Positions 27,346 to 37,808 are shown, counted from the first letter of the stretch. The stretch is 49,969 nt of DNA from Gammaproteobacteria bacterium (GCA_021647505.1 JAKIUN010000023.1:1-49969); one strand, 5' to 3'. The notes: generated from the sequence alone by a model not told the origin. Translations and numbers: made by a program.

Positions 27346-28128
27346 CTAGTCGCCCCCACCCACAGAACAAGGTTTACCTCTATCTGCTGCGTGGAGCTGC
27401 CGTAACGATCCATCATCCTGAACTTTCAAAATGATGAATGTTTTGTCAGGTTTGCGAGTGACTGAAATTTCCCGGGAAGTGGGCTTGTAACGGTAGTCGA
27501 GGTAGCAATGGTCGCGGGGGTTGGAGAGGATCTGAGGGGTGAAGATAACACCGATACCTCCCCCGCAATGGGCGGAGCGGGTGATGAGACCGGGGTGGCC
27601 TTCGCGGTGTAGGCGCTGGCCGATCTGTTGACTGAGATCGTATTTGCCAGGAGTGGCCAACTGGGGGTAGTCGGCCAGTTTGGGGCGGAAATCAAACAGC
27701 AGGCCGTCGCACTGAACCTGGAAGATGCGGCGTTCGCCAATGATGATTTTTGGTTGTTGGCGGAAGTCGGCGTCGTGGAGGAATTGCAGCCAGTGGTGGG
27801 TGGTTTCGAAGATACTGGTCTCGAGGCTGTCGGCGCCGTACCAGACGCCGAAGTTGCCATCGGAGTAGCGGCTGCGGGTCCAGTTTTCGAACGGGTAGCG
27901 GATGGCGGCGCAGTAGCGGGCCTGTTCGAAAGGGCGGTTGATGATGGGGGAGTCACCGAAGTCGGCGGGTTTGGCGGCGAGTTCGGCGGCGATGGCAGTG
28001 TGCCAGTCGTCGGGCTGGTCGCTGAGGTCGTCGAACAGGTTTTGGGATTCGCGCAGGCTGACGATGTTGCGCAGCCAGTCGCCGTGGTAATCGATGCTAC
28101 AGAGTCCGCTGAGGAGGCGGTCGATCAC
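27346..28128 (-). CDS. RES-domain toxin of a type II toxin-antitoxin system
   Basis: The protein has 260 residues and a GTG start overlapping the antitoxin stop by 4 bp. The RES fold is marked by an Arg in [12 protein letters not shown], a Tyr/Glu block in [14 protein letters not shown], and a Ser in [14 protein letters not shown]. These are the residue types that give the RES family its name. RES toxins of this kind (for example MbcT and ParT) attack NAD+ or ADP-ribosylate targets. The exact chemistry here is not visible. Toxin after antitoxin in one message is the usual order for RES-Xre loci. Confidence 0.85.
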   Translation of the reverse strand: MIDRLLSGLCSIDYHGDWLRNIVSLRESQNLFDDLSDQPDDWHTAIAAELAAKPADFGDSPIINRPFEQARYCAAIRYPFENWTRSRYSDGNFGVWYGADSLETSIFETTHHWLQFLHDADFRQQPKIIIGERRIFQVQCDGLLFDFRPKLADYPQLATPGKYDLSQQIGQRLHREGHPGLITRSAHCGGGIGVIFTPQILSNPRDHCYLDYRYKPTSREISVTRKPDKTFIILKVQDDGSLRQLHAADRGKPCSVGGGD

Positions 28129-28541
28129 TGGCCGCGAACCTGATCCAGGTAGCTGCGCAGCATGAGCAGGCCGGCGAAGCCGTGCTGGCTGACGACCTGC
28201 ACGGGGGTGATGTTGTCGAAGGCCCGGTTGGGTGCGCGCATCCAGGCGTAAGCCAGTTCGCGGTTGTGAGGGAACAGCAGGCGTAGGGATTTGTGCACGC
28301 TGAACAGGTGACCGACACGATCCAGCAGGTCACGGTTACTGCCCAGGGGCTGGCCCTTGCGGTAGCGGGCGAGGGTGGTGCGGCTGCCGGCGTCGAGGCC
28401 GAGCAGATCGAGTTGTTCTTCGTTGCTGAGTCGCCAGTGCTGGAACAGTTGCATGACCATGCGGGCGAGGCCCTGGCGGCTTTCTTTGTTGTGGATATCC
28501 GGGCTGGGGGCGTGGGTGTCGTGGGGGGTGAGCAAGGCCAT
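28125..28541 (-). CDS. Xre/MbcA/ParS-type antitoxin
   Basis: From the ATG at 28541 the protein has 138 residues. A first helix-turn-helix-like part ([26 protein letters not shown]) precedes the C-terminal antitoxin domain of the DUF2384/MbcA type: [12 protein letters not shown]-like helices, [20 protein letters not shown] and [19 protein letters not shown]. This domain blocks the RES active site in known complexes. The frame extends to an ATG at 28562, but that codon lies inside the palindrome at 28555-28570 and has no ribosome binding site. The ATG at 28541 has GGAG 6 nt upstream and is preferred. It probably represses its own promoter. Confidence 0.85.
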   Translation of the reverse strand: MALLTPHDTHAPSPDIHNKESRQGLARMVMQLFQHWRLSNEEQLDLLGLDAGSRTTLARYRKGQPLGSNRDLLDRVGHLFSVHKSLRLLFPHNRELAYAWMRAPNRAFDNITPVQVVSQHGFAGLLMLRSYLDQVRGQ

Positions 28542-28554
28542 TTCGAGCTCCGAT

Positions 28555-28570
28555 TGTAACATCTGTTACA
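28555..28570. promoter_or_regulatory. Palindromic operator of the RES-Xre operon
   Basis: TGTAACATCTGTTACA is a palindrome with 6-bp arms (TGTAAC/GTTACA) and a 4-bp centre. It lies immediately downstream of the -10 element and upstream of the antitoxin start, where antitoxin binding would block transcription. Binding by this Xre protein is inference. Confidence 0.7.
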
Positions 28571-28571
28571 C

Positions 28572-28600
28572 TATATAGCCCATATGTTGCGTGATTGCAA
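28572..28600 (-). promoter_or_regulatory. Promoter of the RES-Xre operon
   Basis: Read on the minus strand, TTGCAA (28600-28595) and TATATA (28577-28572) are separated by exactly 17 nt. The predicted start falls in the adjacent palindrome. Confidence 0.7.
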
Positions 28601-28611
28601 TGTGGGAATTT

Positions 28612-28628
28612 GCGGCTGAAGCCGCTTC
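28612..28628. repeat. REP-like palindrome, degenerate copy 2
   Basis: GCGGCTGAAGCCGCTTC shares the palindromic core of the elements at 6499-6560 and 47998-48060, but the second arm is missing. It lies between the RES-Xre promoter and the end of the HBM chemoreceptor gene. Confidence 0.55.
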
Positions 28629-28652
28629 AGGCCTGCTCGCTGTGATACTCCC

Positions 28653-30575
28653 CTAAAACAGGTCGACGTTGTCCGGTAGCTCGGCGGCTGTATCGTCTTT
28701 GGCGGAAGGCTTGCCGGTAAAGCCGGCAACCAGCAACTCCAGCTGCACGGAAAACTGAGACAGGTCGCCGTTGTCGGAGATGTTGTTGCGCGCCAGCTCG
28801 GACAGGTCGCGTACGCTTTCGTCGATCTTTTGGATGTTGTCGCGCACGGTGCCGGCCAATTCGGACTGTTGTCCGGCCTGAGCGGCGACCTGGACATTGC
28901 TGTCGCTGATGCCTTCGACGGCGGTGGCGATGAGGGCAAAAGTCTCGCCGGCGGCCTGGGTGCGCTCCAGGTTGAGGGTGGAGACCTTGGCGCTGCGTGT
29001 CATGAGTCCGACTGCTTCCTGATTACCGGTACGAATGGTGTCCATGAGTTTACGCACTTCGCCAGTGGCGTCGGTGGTGCGTTTCGAGAGGGCGCGTACT
29101 TCGTCGGCGACCACGGCAAAGCCTCGGCCCTGCTCACCGGCCCGCGCGGCTTCGATAGCGGCATTGAGGGCCAGCAAATTGGTCTGTTCGGCGATGGTGA
29201 CGATCATGTCCAGTACTTGGCCGACATCTTCGTGGTGTCCGGTGAGGGCGCTGATGCTTTGTTCCAGTTGCTCAATTTCGCCTTGCATTTCCTGCATGCC
29301 GTCCACGGCGCTGCTGACCACGGCACGGCCCTTCACGGCTTTGTGGTGCACATCCTGTGCGGTTTCGCTGGCACTGTAGACGGCCTCGTTCACTTGCTGG
29401 CTGCTGTCGGCCATTTGCCCGACCGTGTCGCTGAGTTGGGTGATGGCCTCAACCTGTTCTTCGATGGCGCCGCTGGTGGCCTGGGTGATTTCCTGGGCGC
29501 GCAGGCTGCTCTGGGAAAGGTTGGTGGCCACCATGAGTACCTGTTCCACGGTCTGATCTAGTTTACGTGTAAAACGGTTGAAGGCTCGGGCGATCTGTGC
29601 CGTCTCGTCGCGTCCGTCTTCGGGCAGGCTGGCGCTGAGGGCGGCAGTGCCGTCGGCAACATGTTCCATGGCCTCGGTAATGCGTGCCAGGCTGCGATGG
29701 ATGCTGCGTGCCATCAGCAGGGTCATGCTGAGCAGGGTGATGATCAGTATCAGGGTACCGGTAAAGAGGACTCTGTTCTGGTCAATGCGGGCCTGTTTAA
29801 TCGCGTTCAGGGTGGTTTGTACCAGCAGATTCTGATTTTTCAGTGCCTGGCTGATACTGTTGCCCAGCGCGGCACGCAGGCCGTCATTTTCGCTGAGCCC
29901 CAGCTGGCGTTTGCTGTCGACCAGATGATGGAAGCTCTCGGCATAGGTGTTGAGATTGTGTGTTGTCTCATTGCGGTGTGATGGACTGAGCTCGGCCTGT
30001 TCTATGGCTCTGAGGAGTACGCCATGGGCATGGTCGTATCGGTCGGCGTATTTATTGTCCAGGCGGAGGAGAAAATCCTTTTCGTGACGGCGCATCATGA
30101 GCAGATGGGTGAGCAGGTGATAATTGCCGGTGGCACTGAAGACGATTTCCACTTGATGGGCGGCCGTGCGCAGGGAGCCGCGCAAGCCCTTGTCTTCATC
30201 CAGGCCAATGGTCTGCACCAGTTTTTCAAGTTCGCTGAATCGGGAGGAGATGGTGCCCAGATCCCGATGGATACGGTCGAGGGGGCGAGTGTCCAGATCC
30301 AGCTTGGTCATGATGTCATTCAGTTCATGCAGTTCCTCGGTGATGGAACGCTGTTCGTGGAAAAAATAGTCACGGGATTCCCGGCTGTGGGTGAGCAGGT
30401 AGTTTTGCTCGGCGGCAAGGAGGGCCTGCATATCGGCCTCCACATCAACCAGTGTGATGATGCCGAGCCGCAGGAGGTCGGAGCGCTGTGTGGTGTACTG
30501 CTGCAAGGCGAGTATGAGCAGGGCGCTGGTGGTGATAACGGCCGAGAGCAGAAATAGGCGGTGTTTGATGGTCAT
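28653..30575 (-). CDS. Methyl-accepting chemotaxis protein with HBM-type sensor
   Basis: The protein has 640 residues. TM1 is at about 8-25, and a long, all-helical periplasmic sensor covers about 30-275. It contains [16 protein letters not shown] and the repeat-like [17 protein letters not shown], which are typical of the helical bimodular (HBM) domain of receptors such as P. putida McpS. TM2 ([19 protein letters not shown]), HAMP and a full signalling domain follow ([20 protein letters not shown]). Known HBM receptors sense organic acids. The ligand here cannot be read from sequence. No CheR pentapeptide is present. It is separated from the other receptor by the RES-Xre operon. Confidence 0.94.
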   Translation of the reverse strand: MTIKHRLFLLSAVITTSALLILALQQYTTQRSDLLRLGIITLVDVEADMQALLAAEQNYLLTHSRESRDYFFHEQRSITEELHELNDIMTKLDLDTRPLDRIHRDLGTISSRFSELEKLVQTIGLDEDKGLRGSLRTAAHQVEIVFSATGNYHLLTHLLMMRRHEKDFLLRLDNKYADRYDHAHGVLLRAIEQAELSPSHRNETTHNLNTYAESFHHLVDSKRQLGLSENDGLRAALGNSISQALKNQNLLVQTTLNAIKQARIDQNRVLFTGTLILIITLLSMTLLMARSIHRSLARITEAMEHVADGTAALSASLPEDGRDETAQIARAFNRFTRKLDQTVEQVLMVATNLSQSSLRAQEITQATSGAIEEQVEAITQLSDTVGQMADSSQQVNEAVYSASETAQDVHHKAVKGRAVVSSAVDGMQEMQGEIEQLEQSISALTGHHEDVGQVLDMIVTIAEQTNLLALNAAIEAARAGEQGRGFAVVADEVRALSKRTTDATGEVRKLMDTIRTGNQEAVGLMTRSAKVSTLNLERTQAAGETFALIATAVEGISDSNVQVAAQAGQQSELAGTVRDNIQKIDESVRDLSELARNNISDNGDLSQFSVQLELLVAGFTGKPSAKDDTAAELPDNVDLF

Positions 30576-30746
30576 GGTTGATCGATCGGATTGTCTGATA
30601 TGTCGATATTAGCGGTTCTGCGAGGGCAGGCTTGAGGGGTGCCTTGGCAGGCATGGCGGCTGTGTGTTGGGCGGGGGTAATCCACGGGATTGGCTACTTT
30701 TTCACCAGCCGGTACAATGGCTGCCCCGTTTTGGCAGTGTGGCATG

Positions 30747-32630
30747 ATGTTTTTTCAGGATTCATTCGATGTGATCGTGGTCGGTGGTGGTCACGCCGGT
30801 ACCGAGGCCGCGCTGGCTGCGGCGCGTTCCGGTGCGCGTACCCTGCTGCTGACCCACAATATCGACACCCTGGGGCAGATGTCCTGCAATCCCGCGATTG
30901 GCGGCATTGGCAAGGGCCACTTGGTAAAAGAAGTGGATGCGCTGGGCGGATTGATGGGCCGTGCCGCCGACCGTGCCGGCATCCAGTTCCGCCGTCTCAA
31001 TGCGCGCAAGGGGCCGGCGGTGCGCGCCACCCGCGCGCAGGCCGACCGTCGCTTATATGGGCAGGCGGTGCGTTCGGCGCTGGAGGCTCAGCCAAATTTG
31101 CAGCTGTTTCAGCAGGCGGTGGACGATCTGCTGGTCGAAAGTGGACGCATCATCGGCGTTGTGACGCAGATGGGACTGAAGTTCCGGGCTGTGGCGGTGG
31201 TGCTCAGCGTCGGCACCTTCCTCGGTGGGCGTATCCACATCGGGCTGGAAAGCCACGAGGGCGGGCGCGCCGGTGATCCGCCGGCCAATGCCCTGGCGCG
31301 CCGCCTGCGCGAGATGCCTTTCCGCATTGAGCGGCTGAAGACCGGCACTCCGCCTCGTATTGACGCAAAAAGTATCGACTACAGTCAGCTCGCCGAACAG
31401 CCGGGCGACGACCCCATTCCCAGTTTTTCCTTTATGGCCCGGCCCGGCGATCATCCGCGCCAGATCAGTTGCCACATTACCCACACCAATGCACAGACTC
31501 ACGATATCATCCGCGCCGGGCTGGATCGTTCACCTATGTACAATGGCGTCATCGAGGGCGTGGGGCCGCGTTACTGCCCGTCTATCGAGGACAAGATCGT
31601 GCGCTTTGCCGACAGAGATTCGCACCAGATCTTCATCGAACCGGAAGGACTGGCATCGAGCGAGATCTATCCCAACGGTATTTCCACCAGCCTGCCCTTC
31701 GACGTGCAGCTAGCCCTGGTGCGCTCTATGAAGGGCTTTGAACAGGCCCACATCACGCGTCCCGGCTATGCTATTGAATATGATTTTTTCGATCCTCGCG
31801 ACCTGCGTCCCTCGCTGGAGACCCAGCACCTCGGTGGGTTGTTCTTCGCTGGGCAGATCAACGGCACCACCGGCTATGAGGAGGCCGCCGCCCAGGGTCT
31901 GCTGGCGGGCATCAATGCCGCCCGTTTGGCGCGTGACGAGGCGCCGTGGTCGCCACGCCGCGATGAGGCCTATCTCGGCGTGCTGGTGGACGACCTGATT
32001 ACCTGCGGCACTCAAGAGCCCTATCGCATGTTCACCTCGCGCGCCGAATACCGCCTGCTGTTGCGCGAGGACAACGCCGACCTACGCCTGACACCCATCG
32101 GTCGTGAACTGGGTCTGGTGGACGATGCTCGCTGGGCCGCCTTCGAGACCAAACGTGAAGCCGTCGAACGTGAGAGCCAGCGGCTGCGTGAGACCTTCTT
32201 CCATCCCGGCAGCCTGGCCGACAGCGAGGCCGAACGGGTGCTGGGTCAGGCGTTGAGCAAGGAGGCACGCTTGTCCGAGCTGTTGAGTCGGCCCAATGTG
32301 GATTACACCGCACTGATGAGCCTGCCCGGGGCAGGAGAGGCCGTAAACGACCCGGTGGTGGCCGAGCAGGTGGAGATTCAGTGCAAGTATGCCGGTTATA
32401 TCGCACGTCAGCACGAAGAGATCGAGCGTCACCGGCGTCAGGAAGGGCTGTCTCTGCCAGAGGATCTGGACTATGGCCGGGTGCGCGGCCTGTCCACCGA
32501 GGTGGGCCAGAAACTGGCCGCCCAGCGTCCGGCGACGATCGGCCAGGCGTCACGCATTGCCGGAGTGACGCCGGCGGCGGTATCACTGCTGCTGGTGTAT
32601 TTGAAAAAGCGTGTAGCCAGTGGCAACTAA
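30747..32630 (+). CDS. mnmG: tRNA uridine-5-carboxymethylaminomethyl modification enzyme MnmG
   Basis: The start at the second of two adjacent ATGs (30747) gives [18 protein letters not shown], matching the E. coli start and a length of about 627 residues. Motifs are the FAD-binding [28 protein letters not shown], and the C-terminal helical domain ending [16 protein letters not shown]. With MnmE it builds the cmnm5 group on wobble U34 of several tRNAs. It leads the cluster mnmG-rsmG-parA-parB, a conserved origin-proximal arrangement. Confidence 0.98.
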   Translation: MFFQDSFDVIVVGGGHAGTEAALAAARSGARTLLLTHNIDTLGQMSCNPAIGGIGKGHLVKEVDALGGLMGRAADRAGIQFRRLNARKGPAVRATRAQADRRLYGQAVRSALEAQPNLQLFQQAVDDLLVESGRIIGVVTQMGLKFRAVAVVLSVGTFLGGRIHIGLESHEGGRAGDPPANALARRLREMPFRIERLKTGTPPRIDAKSIDYSQLAEQPGDDPIPSFSFMARPGDHPRQISCHITHTNAQTHDIIRAGLDRSPMYNGVIEGVGPRYCPSIEDKIVRFADRDSHQIFIEPEGLASSEIYPNGISTSLPFDVQLALVRSMKGFEQAHITRPGYAIEYDFFDPRDLRPSLETQHLGGLFFAGQINGTTGYEEAAAQGLLAGINAARLARDEAPWSPRRDEAYLGVLVDDLITCGTQEPYRMFTSRAEYRLLLREDNADLRLTPIGRELGLVDDARWAAFETKREAVERESQRLRETFFHPGSLADSEAERVLGQALSKEARLSELLSRPNVDYTALMSLPGAGEAVNDPVVAEQVEIQCKYAGYIARQHEEIERHRRQEGLSLPEDLDYGRVRGLSTEVGQKLAAQRPATIGQASRIAGVTPAAVSLLLVYLKKRVASGN

Positions 32631-32931
32631 GCAGGTTTTGAAGGTGCGACCGAATGCTAGCGCGGAAAAGTCCGGTCTGTCCTTACGGCCCACGGAACTG
32701 CTACTCTTCGGCAAGCCGGAAGCGGGTACGCATTTTATCACCCGCCGGCAGGCGGTCGGCATCGATTTGCCCATGAAGATGCTGGCCTGGAAAGACGAGG
32801 TGGGCCAGGTTTGGCTAAGTTATAACGACCCGGTTTATATCGCACGGCGTCATGGTATCGCTGATCGTGACAAGAATATCACCAAAATGAGCAAGGCGCT
32901 GGGCAGCTTCAGCCGCCTGGCTACCGAGTAA
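32620..32931 (+). CDS. N-terminally truncated DUF302-domain protein
   Basis: The frame encodes 103 residues from a GTG that overlaps the end of mnmG by 11 bp. The segment [19 protein letters not shown], then [14 protein letters not shown] and [17 protein letters not shown], is the C-terminal two thirds of a DUF302 domain. Family members normally begin 30-40 residues earlier with a strand-helix unit. Here [14 protein letters not shown] is all that precedes the core. It may be a decayed gene whose 5' end was lost at the mnmG junction, or a short form kept by coupling to mnmG. The function of DUF302 is not established. Confidence 0.7.
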   Translation: MATKQVLKVRPNASAEKSGLSLRPTELLLFGKPEAGTHFITRRQAVGIDLPMKMLAWKDEVGQVWLSYNDPVYIARRHGIADRDKNITKMSKALGSFSRLATE

Positions 32932-32934
32932 CCG

Positions 32935-33585
32935 ATGTCGCTGGAGACGACTCTCGCGCAGGGTCTGCAGGCCCTAGGCATCGAATGCCCGCTTGAAGTC
33001 CGCAGGCGTCTGCTGGATTATGTGCGCCTGTTGGCGAAGTGGAACCGTGTCTATAACCTGACCGCCGTGCGCGAGCCGCTGGAAATGGTGCAGCGGCATC
33101 TGCTCGATAGCCTCACGGTGTTACCGTGTCTGCGCGAGTTGCGCTCGAAGCGGGTGCTGGACGTGGGCACCGGCGGTGGCCTGCCGGGCATCCCGCTGGC
33201 GCTGCTGTCGCCGCAGACCGACTTCGTTCTGCTCGACAGCAACAGCAAGAAGACCCGCTTTGTGCAGCAGGCGGTGGTTGAGCTGGGGTTGCAGAATGTC
33301 GAGGTGGTGCATGCCCGGGTGGAGGAATTTCACCCCGAGCAGCCCTTCGATGCGGTTATCTCGCGGGCCTTTTCGTCACTGCGGGAGATGGTGGAAAAGG
33401 CCGGCGCCTACGGCGGCAGTGAAGGTATTCTGCTGGCCATGAAGGGCGTCTATCCGCAACAGGAGCTGGCTGAACTGCCGGCGGGGTTTGTGCTTCACAA
33501 GTCGCAGCGGCTGCGGGTGCCGGGGCTGGATGAGGAGCGACATCTGATCTTTCTTGCGCCAATGGGTGGGGCAAGGGCAAATTGA
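32935..33585 (+). CDS. rsmG: 16S rRNA (guanine527-N7)-methyltransferase
   Basis: This 216-residue protein has KWNRVYNLTAVREP near the N-terminus, the AdoMet-binding VLDVGTGGGLPGIPLAL, and LLDSNSKKTRFVQ. The later AVISRAFSSL motif is also family-typical. RsmG methylates G527 in the 530 loop of 16S rRNA. It starts 3 nt after the DUF302 frame and precedes parA by 37 bp. Confidence 0.97.
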   Translation: MSLETTLAQGLQALGIECPLEVRRRLLDYVRLLAKWNRVYNLTAVREPLEMVQRHLLDSLTVLPCLRELRSKRVLDVGTGGGLPGIPLALLSPQTDFVLLDSNSKKTRFVQQAVVELGLQNVEVVHARVEEFHPEQPFDAVISRAFSSLREMVEKAGAYGGSEGILLAMKGVYPQQELAELPAGFVLHKSQRLRVPGLDEERHLIFLAPMGGARAN

Positions 33586-33622
33586 GTAGCATCACATAAC
33601 AGGCTGATACGGGCTGGTAAAC

Positions 33623-34399
33623 ATGGGCAAAATCATCGCGATAACCAACCAGAAGGGCGGTGTCGGTAAGACCACCACCAGCGTCAATCTGGCGGCCTCG
33701 CTGGTGGCGACACACCGCAGTGTGTTGCTGATCGACATGGATCCACAGGGCAACGCCACCATGGGCAGCGGCGTCGACAAGCACGCGCTGGAGTGCTCCA
33801 GTTATGACGTGCTGGTCAGCTCGGTGGGTATTCGTGACGCCATCAATGAGACGGAACAGGCGGGCTATGATCTGTTGCCGGCCAACGCCGATCTCACCGC
33901 CGCCGAGGTGGAGCTGCTACAGGTGCCACAACGCGAACGCCGTCTGCGCGAGGCGCTCAATAGTATTAATGGTCGCTACGACTATATTCTGATCGACTGT
34001 CCGCCATCGCTGAATATGTTGACCCTCAATGCCCTGGTGGCGGCGCAGTCAGTGATTATCCCCATGCAGTGCGAATATTACGCCCTGGAAGGGTTGACCG
34101 CACTGGTGAATACCATCGAGGACGTGCGCGACAACCTCAATCCCTTCCTCAAGATCGAAGGTCTACTGCGTACCATGTATGATCCCCGTAGCCGCCTTAC
34201 CGGCGATGTGACCGCGCAGCTCAGCAAACACTTCGGTGACAAACTGTACCGTACGGTCATCCCGCGCAACATCCGCCTCGCCGAGGCGCCCAGTCACGGC
34301 CAGCCGGCGTTGGTGTACGACAAGACTTCGCGTGGTGCCAAGGCTTATCTGGCACTGGCTGGCGAGATGTTGCGGCGTGAAGAAGTGGCGAGCGTCTAA
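33623..34399 (+). CDS. parA: Chromosome-partitioning ATPase ParA (Soj)
   Basis: This 258-residue protein starts MGKIIAITNQKGGVGKTTT with the deviant Walker A box. The Walker A' LLIDMDPQGNAT and B motif YILIDCPPSL follow, and PSHGQPALVYD lies near the end. It forms an ATP-dependent nucleoid-bound gradient that moves the ParB-parS complex. It is 28 bp upstream of parB. Confidence 0.97.
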   Translation: MGKIIAITNQKGGVGKTTTSVNLAASLVATHRSVLLIDMDPQGNATMGSGVDKHALECSSYDVLVSSVGIRDAINETEQAGYDLLPANADLTAAEVELLQVPQRERRLREALNSINGRYDYILIDCPPSLNMLTLNALVAAQSVIIPMQCEYYALEGLTALVNTIEDVRDNLNPFLKIEGLLRTMYDPRSRLTGDVTAQLSKHFGDKLYRTVIPRNIRLAEAPSHGQPALVYDKTSRGAKAYLALAGEMLRREEVASV

Positions 34400-34427
34400 C
34401 CCCTTTCATTACTTTCGGAACAGACAC

Positions 34428-35300
34428 ATGGCAGCAAAGAAAAAACGAGGACTGGGGCGTGGCCTAGACGCCCTGCTCGGTGGATCATCGACAACGATGG
34501 CCGAGGCCTCCAGCACGGACACAGAATTACGCGATCTGGCCGTTGATCTGCTACAACCGGGCAAGTATCAGCCGCGTACCGATATGCACCCGGAAAGCCT
34601 CGAGGATCTGGCCAGCTCCATTCGTGTCCAGGGTGTGGTGCAGCCCATCGTGGTGCGGGAGCTGGCCGAGGGTGGTCGCTATGAGATCATCGCCGGTGAG
34701 CGCCGCTGGCGTGCGGCGCAGATCGCCGGCCTGCATGAGATCCCGTCGCTGATTCGTGTGGTGCCCGATGAGGCCGCCATCGCTATGGCCTTGATCGAGA
34801 ACATCCAGCGTGAAAATCTCAACCCGGTGGAGGAGGCCAATGCCCTGGCGCGGCTCATCGAGGAGTTCGAGATGACCCACCAGCAGGCCGCCGAGGCCGT
34901 TGGCCGATCACGCGTTGCGGTGAGCAATTTGTTACGTCTGCTGACCCTCAACGACGACGTTCGGCTGATGCTGGAACGCGGTGACCTGGAGATGGGCCAT
35001 GCGCGGGCATTGCTGGCGCTGGAAGGCGAGCAGCAAAGCCGGGGCGCACGCGAGGTTTCCGCCAAGGGTTATTCGGTGCGGGAAACGGAGCAGCTGGTAC
35101 GCCGCCTCAGTGTGGGTACGGCAGGGAAATCGGCGTCAGACAAGGCGCTGGATCCCGATATCAAACGTCTGCAGGATGAGCTGGGCGAGAAACTTGCCGC
35201 CAAGGTGATTTTTCAACATGCCGCCAAGGGCAATGGCAAACTGGTGATCCATTACAACAGCCTCGATGAACTGGATGGAATCCTGCAGCATATTCAGTAA
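34428..35300 (+). CDS. parB: Chromosome-partitioning CTPase/DNA-binding protein ParB
   Basis: From the ATG at 34428 the protein has 290 residues and starts MAAKKKRGLGRGLDALLG, the usual N-terminus that contacts ParA. The ParB/Srx motif GERRWRAAQIAGL, ENIQRENLNPVEEA, and a helix-turn-helix (TMHQQ-type helix, then AVGRSRVAVSNLLRLL) follow. It loads on parS and slides as a CTP-dependent clamp. The frame is open upstream inside parA, but only the ATG at 34428 aligns with the family. I saw no parS-like TGTTTCACGTGAAACA site in the window. Confidence 0.97.
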   Translation: MAAKKKRGLGRGLDALLGGSSTTMAEASSTDTELRDLAVDLLQPGKYQPRTDMHPESLEDLASSIRVQGVVQPIVVRELAEGGRYEIIAGERRWRAAQIAGLHEIPSLIRVVPDEAAIAMALIENIQRENLNPVEEANALARLIEEFEMTHQQAAEAVGRSRVAVSNLLRLLTLNDDVRLMLERGDLEMGHARALLALEGEQQSRGAREVSAKGYSVRETEQLVRRLSVGTAGKSASDKALDPDIKRLQDELGEKLAAKVIFQHAAKGNGKLVIHYNSLDELDGILQHIQ

Positions 35301-35377
35301 TTGTTATTATGGGGTCTCAGGTCGTCAATGGTTGCATCCAGCCCGGTCATGTTTTGTACAATTTATCCAAAACCCGC

Positions 35378-35406
35378 TTGCTGTGGGTGCGCGGGCTGGC
35401 TATAAT
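35378..35406 (+). promoter_or_regulatory. Promoter of the atp operon
   Basis: TTGCTG at 35378-35383 and a perfect TATAAT at 35401-35406 are 17 nt apart, 30 bp before the first gene of the operon. This is the best sigma70 promoter in the window. Confidence 0.85.
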
Positions 35407-35435
35407 GCCCGGCCTAAATTTAGGATACGCTTGAA

Positions 35436-35642
35436 ATGAGCGAGTCCAAGAAGCCCGGGTTATTACTCATCGGTGCCGGTCAGGTTTTGACCTCGATGAT
35501 TGTGTCCGGGTTTTTGTTGGGTTACTTGCTGGATCTCTATCTCGGAACCCAGCCGATTTTCATCCTGATCCTCGGTGGCCTCGGCTTCATCGGCGGATTT
35601 CTGAAAGTCTACCGATTACTGACCGACCCGGAGCTGCAATGA
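35436..35642 (+). CDS. AtpZ-like small membrane protein of the ATP synthase operon
   Basis: This 68-residue protein has two membrane spans (GLLLIGAGQVLTSMIVSG and PIFILILGGLGFIGGFL) joined by YLLDLYLGT. This is the layout of AtpZ/ATPase gene 1 proteins, encoded before atpI in many bacteria. In alkaliphilic Bacillus, AtpZ and AtpI are linked to magnesium uptake. Here the role is unknown. It overlaps atpI by 4 bp. Confidence 0.82.
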   Translation: MSESKKPGLLLIGAGQVLTSMIVSGFLLGYLLDLYLGTQPIFILILGGLGFIGGFLKVYRLLTDPELQ

Positions 35643-36046
35643 GTAAGTTGGGCGCCGATCTGGCTGCCAAGGCCCGCCGGGTTGTCATCGTGCAGTTGGC
35701 AATAACGACAATTGTTGCCCTACTGTTCCTGTTTCAAGGTGCGTGGGACGCACTTTCCGCCGTTTATGGTGGACTGGCGAGTGTCTTTCTCGCCCTGCTC
35801 TCGATCCGGGGGTTCAAGCGCGCCAACGAGCATGCGCTGAACGACCCGAAGAGGAGCATGCTGATTCTGTACATCGGCGCCGTGCAGCGATTCGTGGCGG
35901 TGGTGGTGTTGCTGGCGATAGGTCTGGGAGGGTTGAAGCTTGCTCCCCTGGCGGTCTTTATCGGTTTCGCGCTGGCGCAGGCAAGTTATTTGATGGGTGT
36001 TCGTGATGGTGGTGCGAAAGCAAAAGCCATGCAACGCCCGGATTGA
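35639..36046 (+). CDS. atpI: ATP synthase subunit I
   Basis: This 135-residue membrane protein has about four hydrophobic segments and the family-typical YGGLASVFLALLSIRGFKRA in the middle. AtpI is not part of the finished enzyme but helps assemble or stabilise the c-ring. The C-terminal tail is basic. It lies between the AtpZ-like gene and atpB. Confidence 0.88.
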   Translation: MSKLGADLAAKARRVVIVQLAITTIVALLFLFQGAWDALSAVYGGLASVFLALLSIRGFKRANEHALNDPKRSMLILYIGAVQRFVAVVVLLAIGLGGLKLAPLAVFIGFALAQASYLMGVRDGGAKAKAMQRPD

Positions 36047-36055
36047 AAACCTTAA

Positions 36056-36892
<837 letters not shown>

Positions 36893-36965
36893 GATCGGGT
36901 TTTTAATGTTTTATCGTTAAGTTTTTATCTTTAAATTCTTTAAATAAAAGTGAAGGAGAGTAACA

Positions 36966-37253
36966 ATGACAGCTGATATGCTTGCGACCATTTACGCCTA
37001 TACGGCAGTAGGTGTGGGCGTTATTCTTGCGGCCGCCGGTATGGGTTCCGCCATTGGTTGGGGCCTGATCTGTGCCAAGACTCTGGAAGGTATCGCACGT
37101 CAGCCTGAGATGCGTCCGGCCCTGATGACCAACATGTTCATCTTCGCCGGCCTGATGGAGTCTTTCCCCTTCATCATCTTGGCATTCGCCATGTGGTTCC
37201 TGTTCGCTAATCCGTTCGTCGGTGCCCTGCAAGCCGCCATTGGCGCGCTTTAA
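36966..37253 (+). CDS. atpE: ATP synthase F0 subunit c
   Basis: This 95-residue hairpin protein has the polar loop RQPEM and the ion-carrying carboxylate E65 in GLMESFPFI. E. coli has Asp at this place. E65-S66 and the ending FANPFVG resemble Na+-type c subunits, but residue 32, the Gln ligand of Na+ rings, is Trp here (AIGWGLICAK). Proton coupling is therefore more likely. GAAGGAGAG precedes the ATG. Confidence 0.96.
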   Translation: MTADMLATIYAYTAVGVGVILAAAGMGSAIGWGLICAKTLEGIARQPEMRPALMTNMFIFAGLMESFPFIILAFAMWFLFANPFVGALQAAIGAL

Positions 37254-37327
37254 TTCAAGCCGCTAACTTGGCTGATCTGCGGTTCTCCGCATGAGAATCG
37301 GCGGGATAAGTCGGGAGGAACGATAAA

Positions 37328-37798
37328 GTGAACATTACAGTAACGCTATTCGCACAGATGATCGCCTTCGGCCTGTTGATCTGGTTTGTCAACAAGTACA
37401 TGTGGGATCCTCTGTCCGGGATCATGGAGGCGCGTCAGAAGCGTATCGCCGATGGTCTCGCAGCCGCAGAAAAAGGTAAGCACGAGCAAGAGCTTGCTGA
37501 AAAACGCGCGACAGATCTTCTCAAAGAGGCGAAAGATCAGGCACAGGAAATCGTTGCCCAGGGTCAAAAACGTGCTTCCGAAATTGTGGAAGAGGCGAAA
37601 GACACGGCGCGCGCCGAAGGTGATCGCATCGTTGCTGCGGCCAATGTCGAGCTCGAGCGCGAAGTGAATCAGGCCAAAGAAGCTTTGCGTACGCAGGTTG
37701 CGGCGATTGCCGTTGCCGGCGCCAAAAAGGTTCTGAAGCGTGAAATCGACGCCAAGGCACACAAAGATCTGTTGAACGATCTGGCTACCCAGATCTGA
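37328..37798 (+). CDS. atpF: ATP synthase F0 subunit b
   Basis: The protein has 156 residues and a GTG start with GGGAGG upstream. One N-terminal membrane helix (AQMIAFGLLIWFVNKYMW) is followed by a long charged coiled coil (ADGLAAAEKGKHEQELAE onward). A dimer of this subunit is the peripheral stalk tying F1 to subunit a. Confidence 0.96.
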   Translation: MNITVTLFAQMIAFGLLIWFVNKYMWDPLSGIMEARQKRIADGLAAAEKGKHEQELAEKRATDLLKEAKDQAQEIVAQGQKRASEIVEEAKDTARAEGDRIVAAANVELEREVNQAKEALRTQVAAIAVAGAKKVLKREIDAKAHKDLLNDLATQI

Positions 37799-37808
37799 GG
37801 CACACACC

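Noticed and set aside
27126-27416. Open minus-strand frame of 96 codons between the chemoreceptor and the RES gene
   Set aside because: It overlaps the RES 3' end, has no ribosome binding site that I trust and no recognisable motif. The interval 27095-27345 is left without a gene.
33586-35435. parS site near parAB
   Set aside because: No TGTTTCACGTGAAACA-like palindrome was seen around parAB or elsewhere in the window by eye. A sites search with mismatches would be needed to be sure.
36966-37253. Sodium-driven ATP synthase
   Set aside because: E65-S66 alone is not enough. The Gln ligand at position 32 is Trp, so a sodium claim is not supported.
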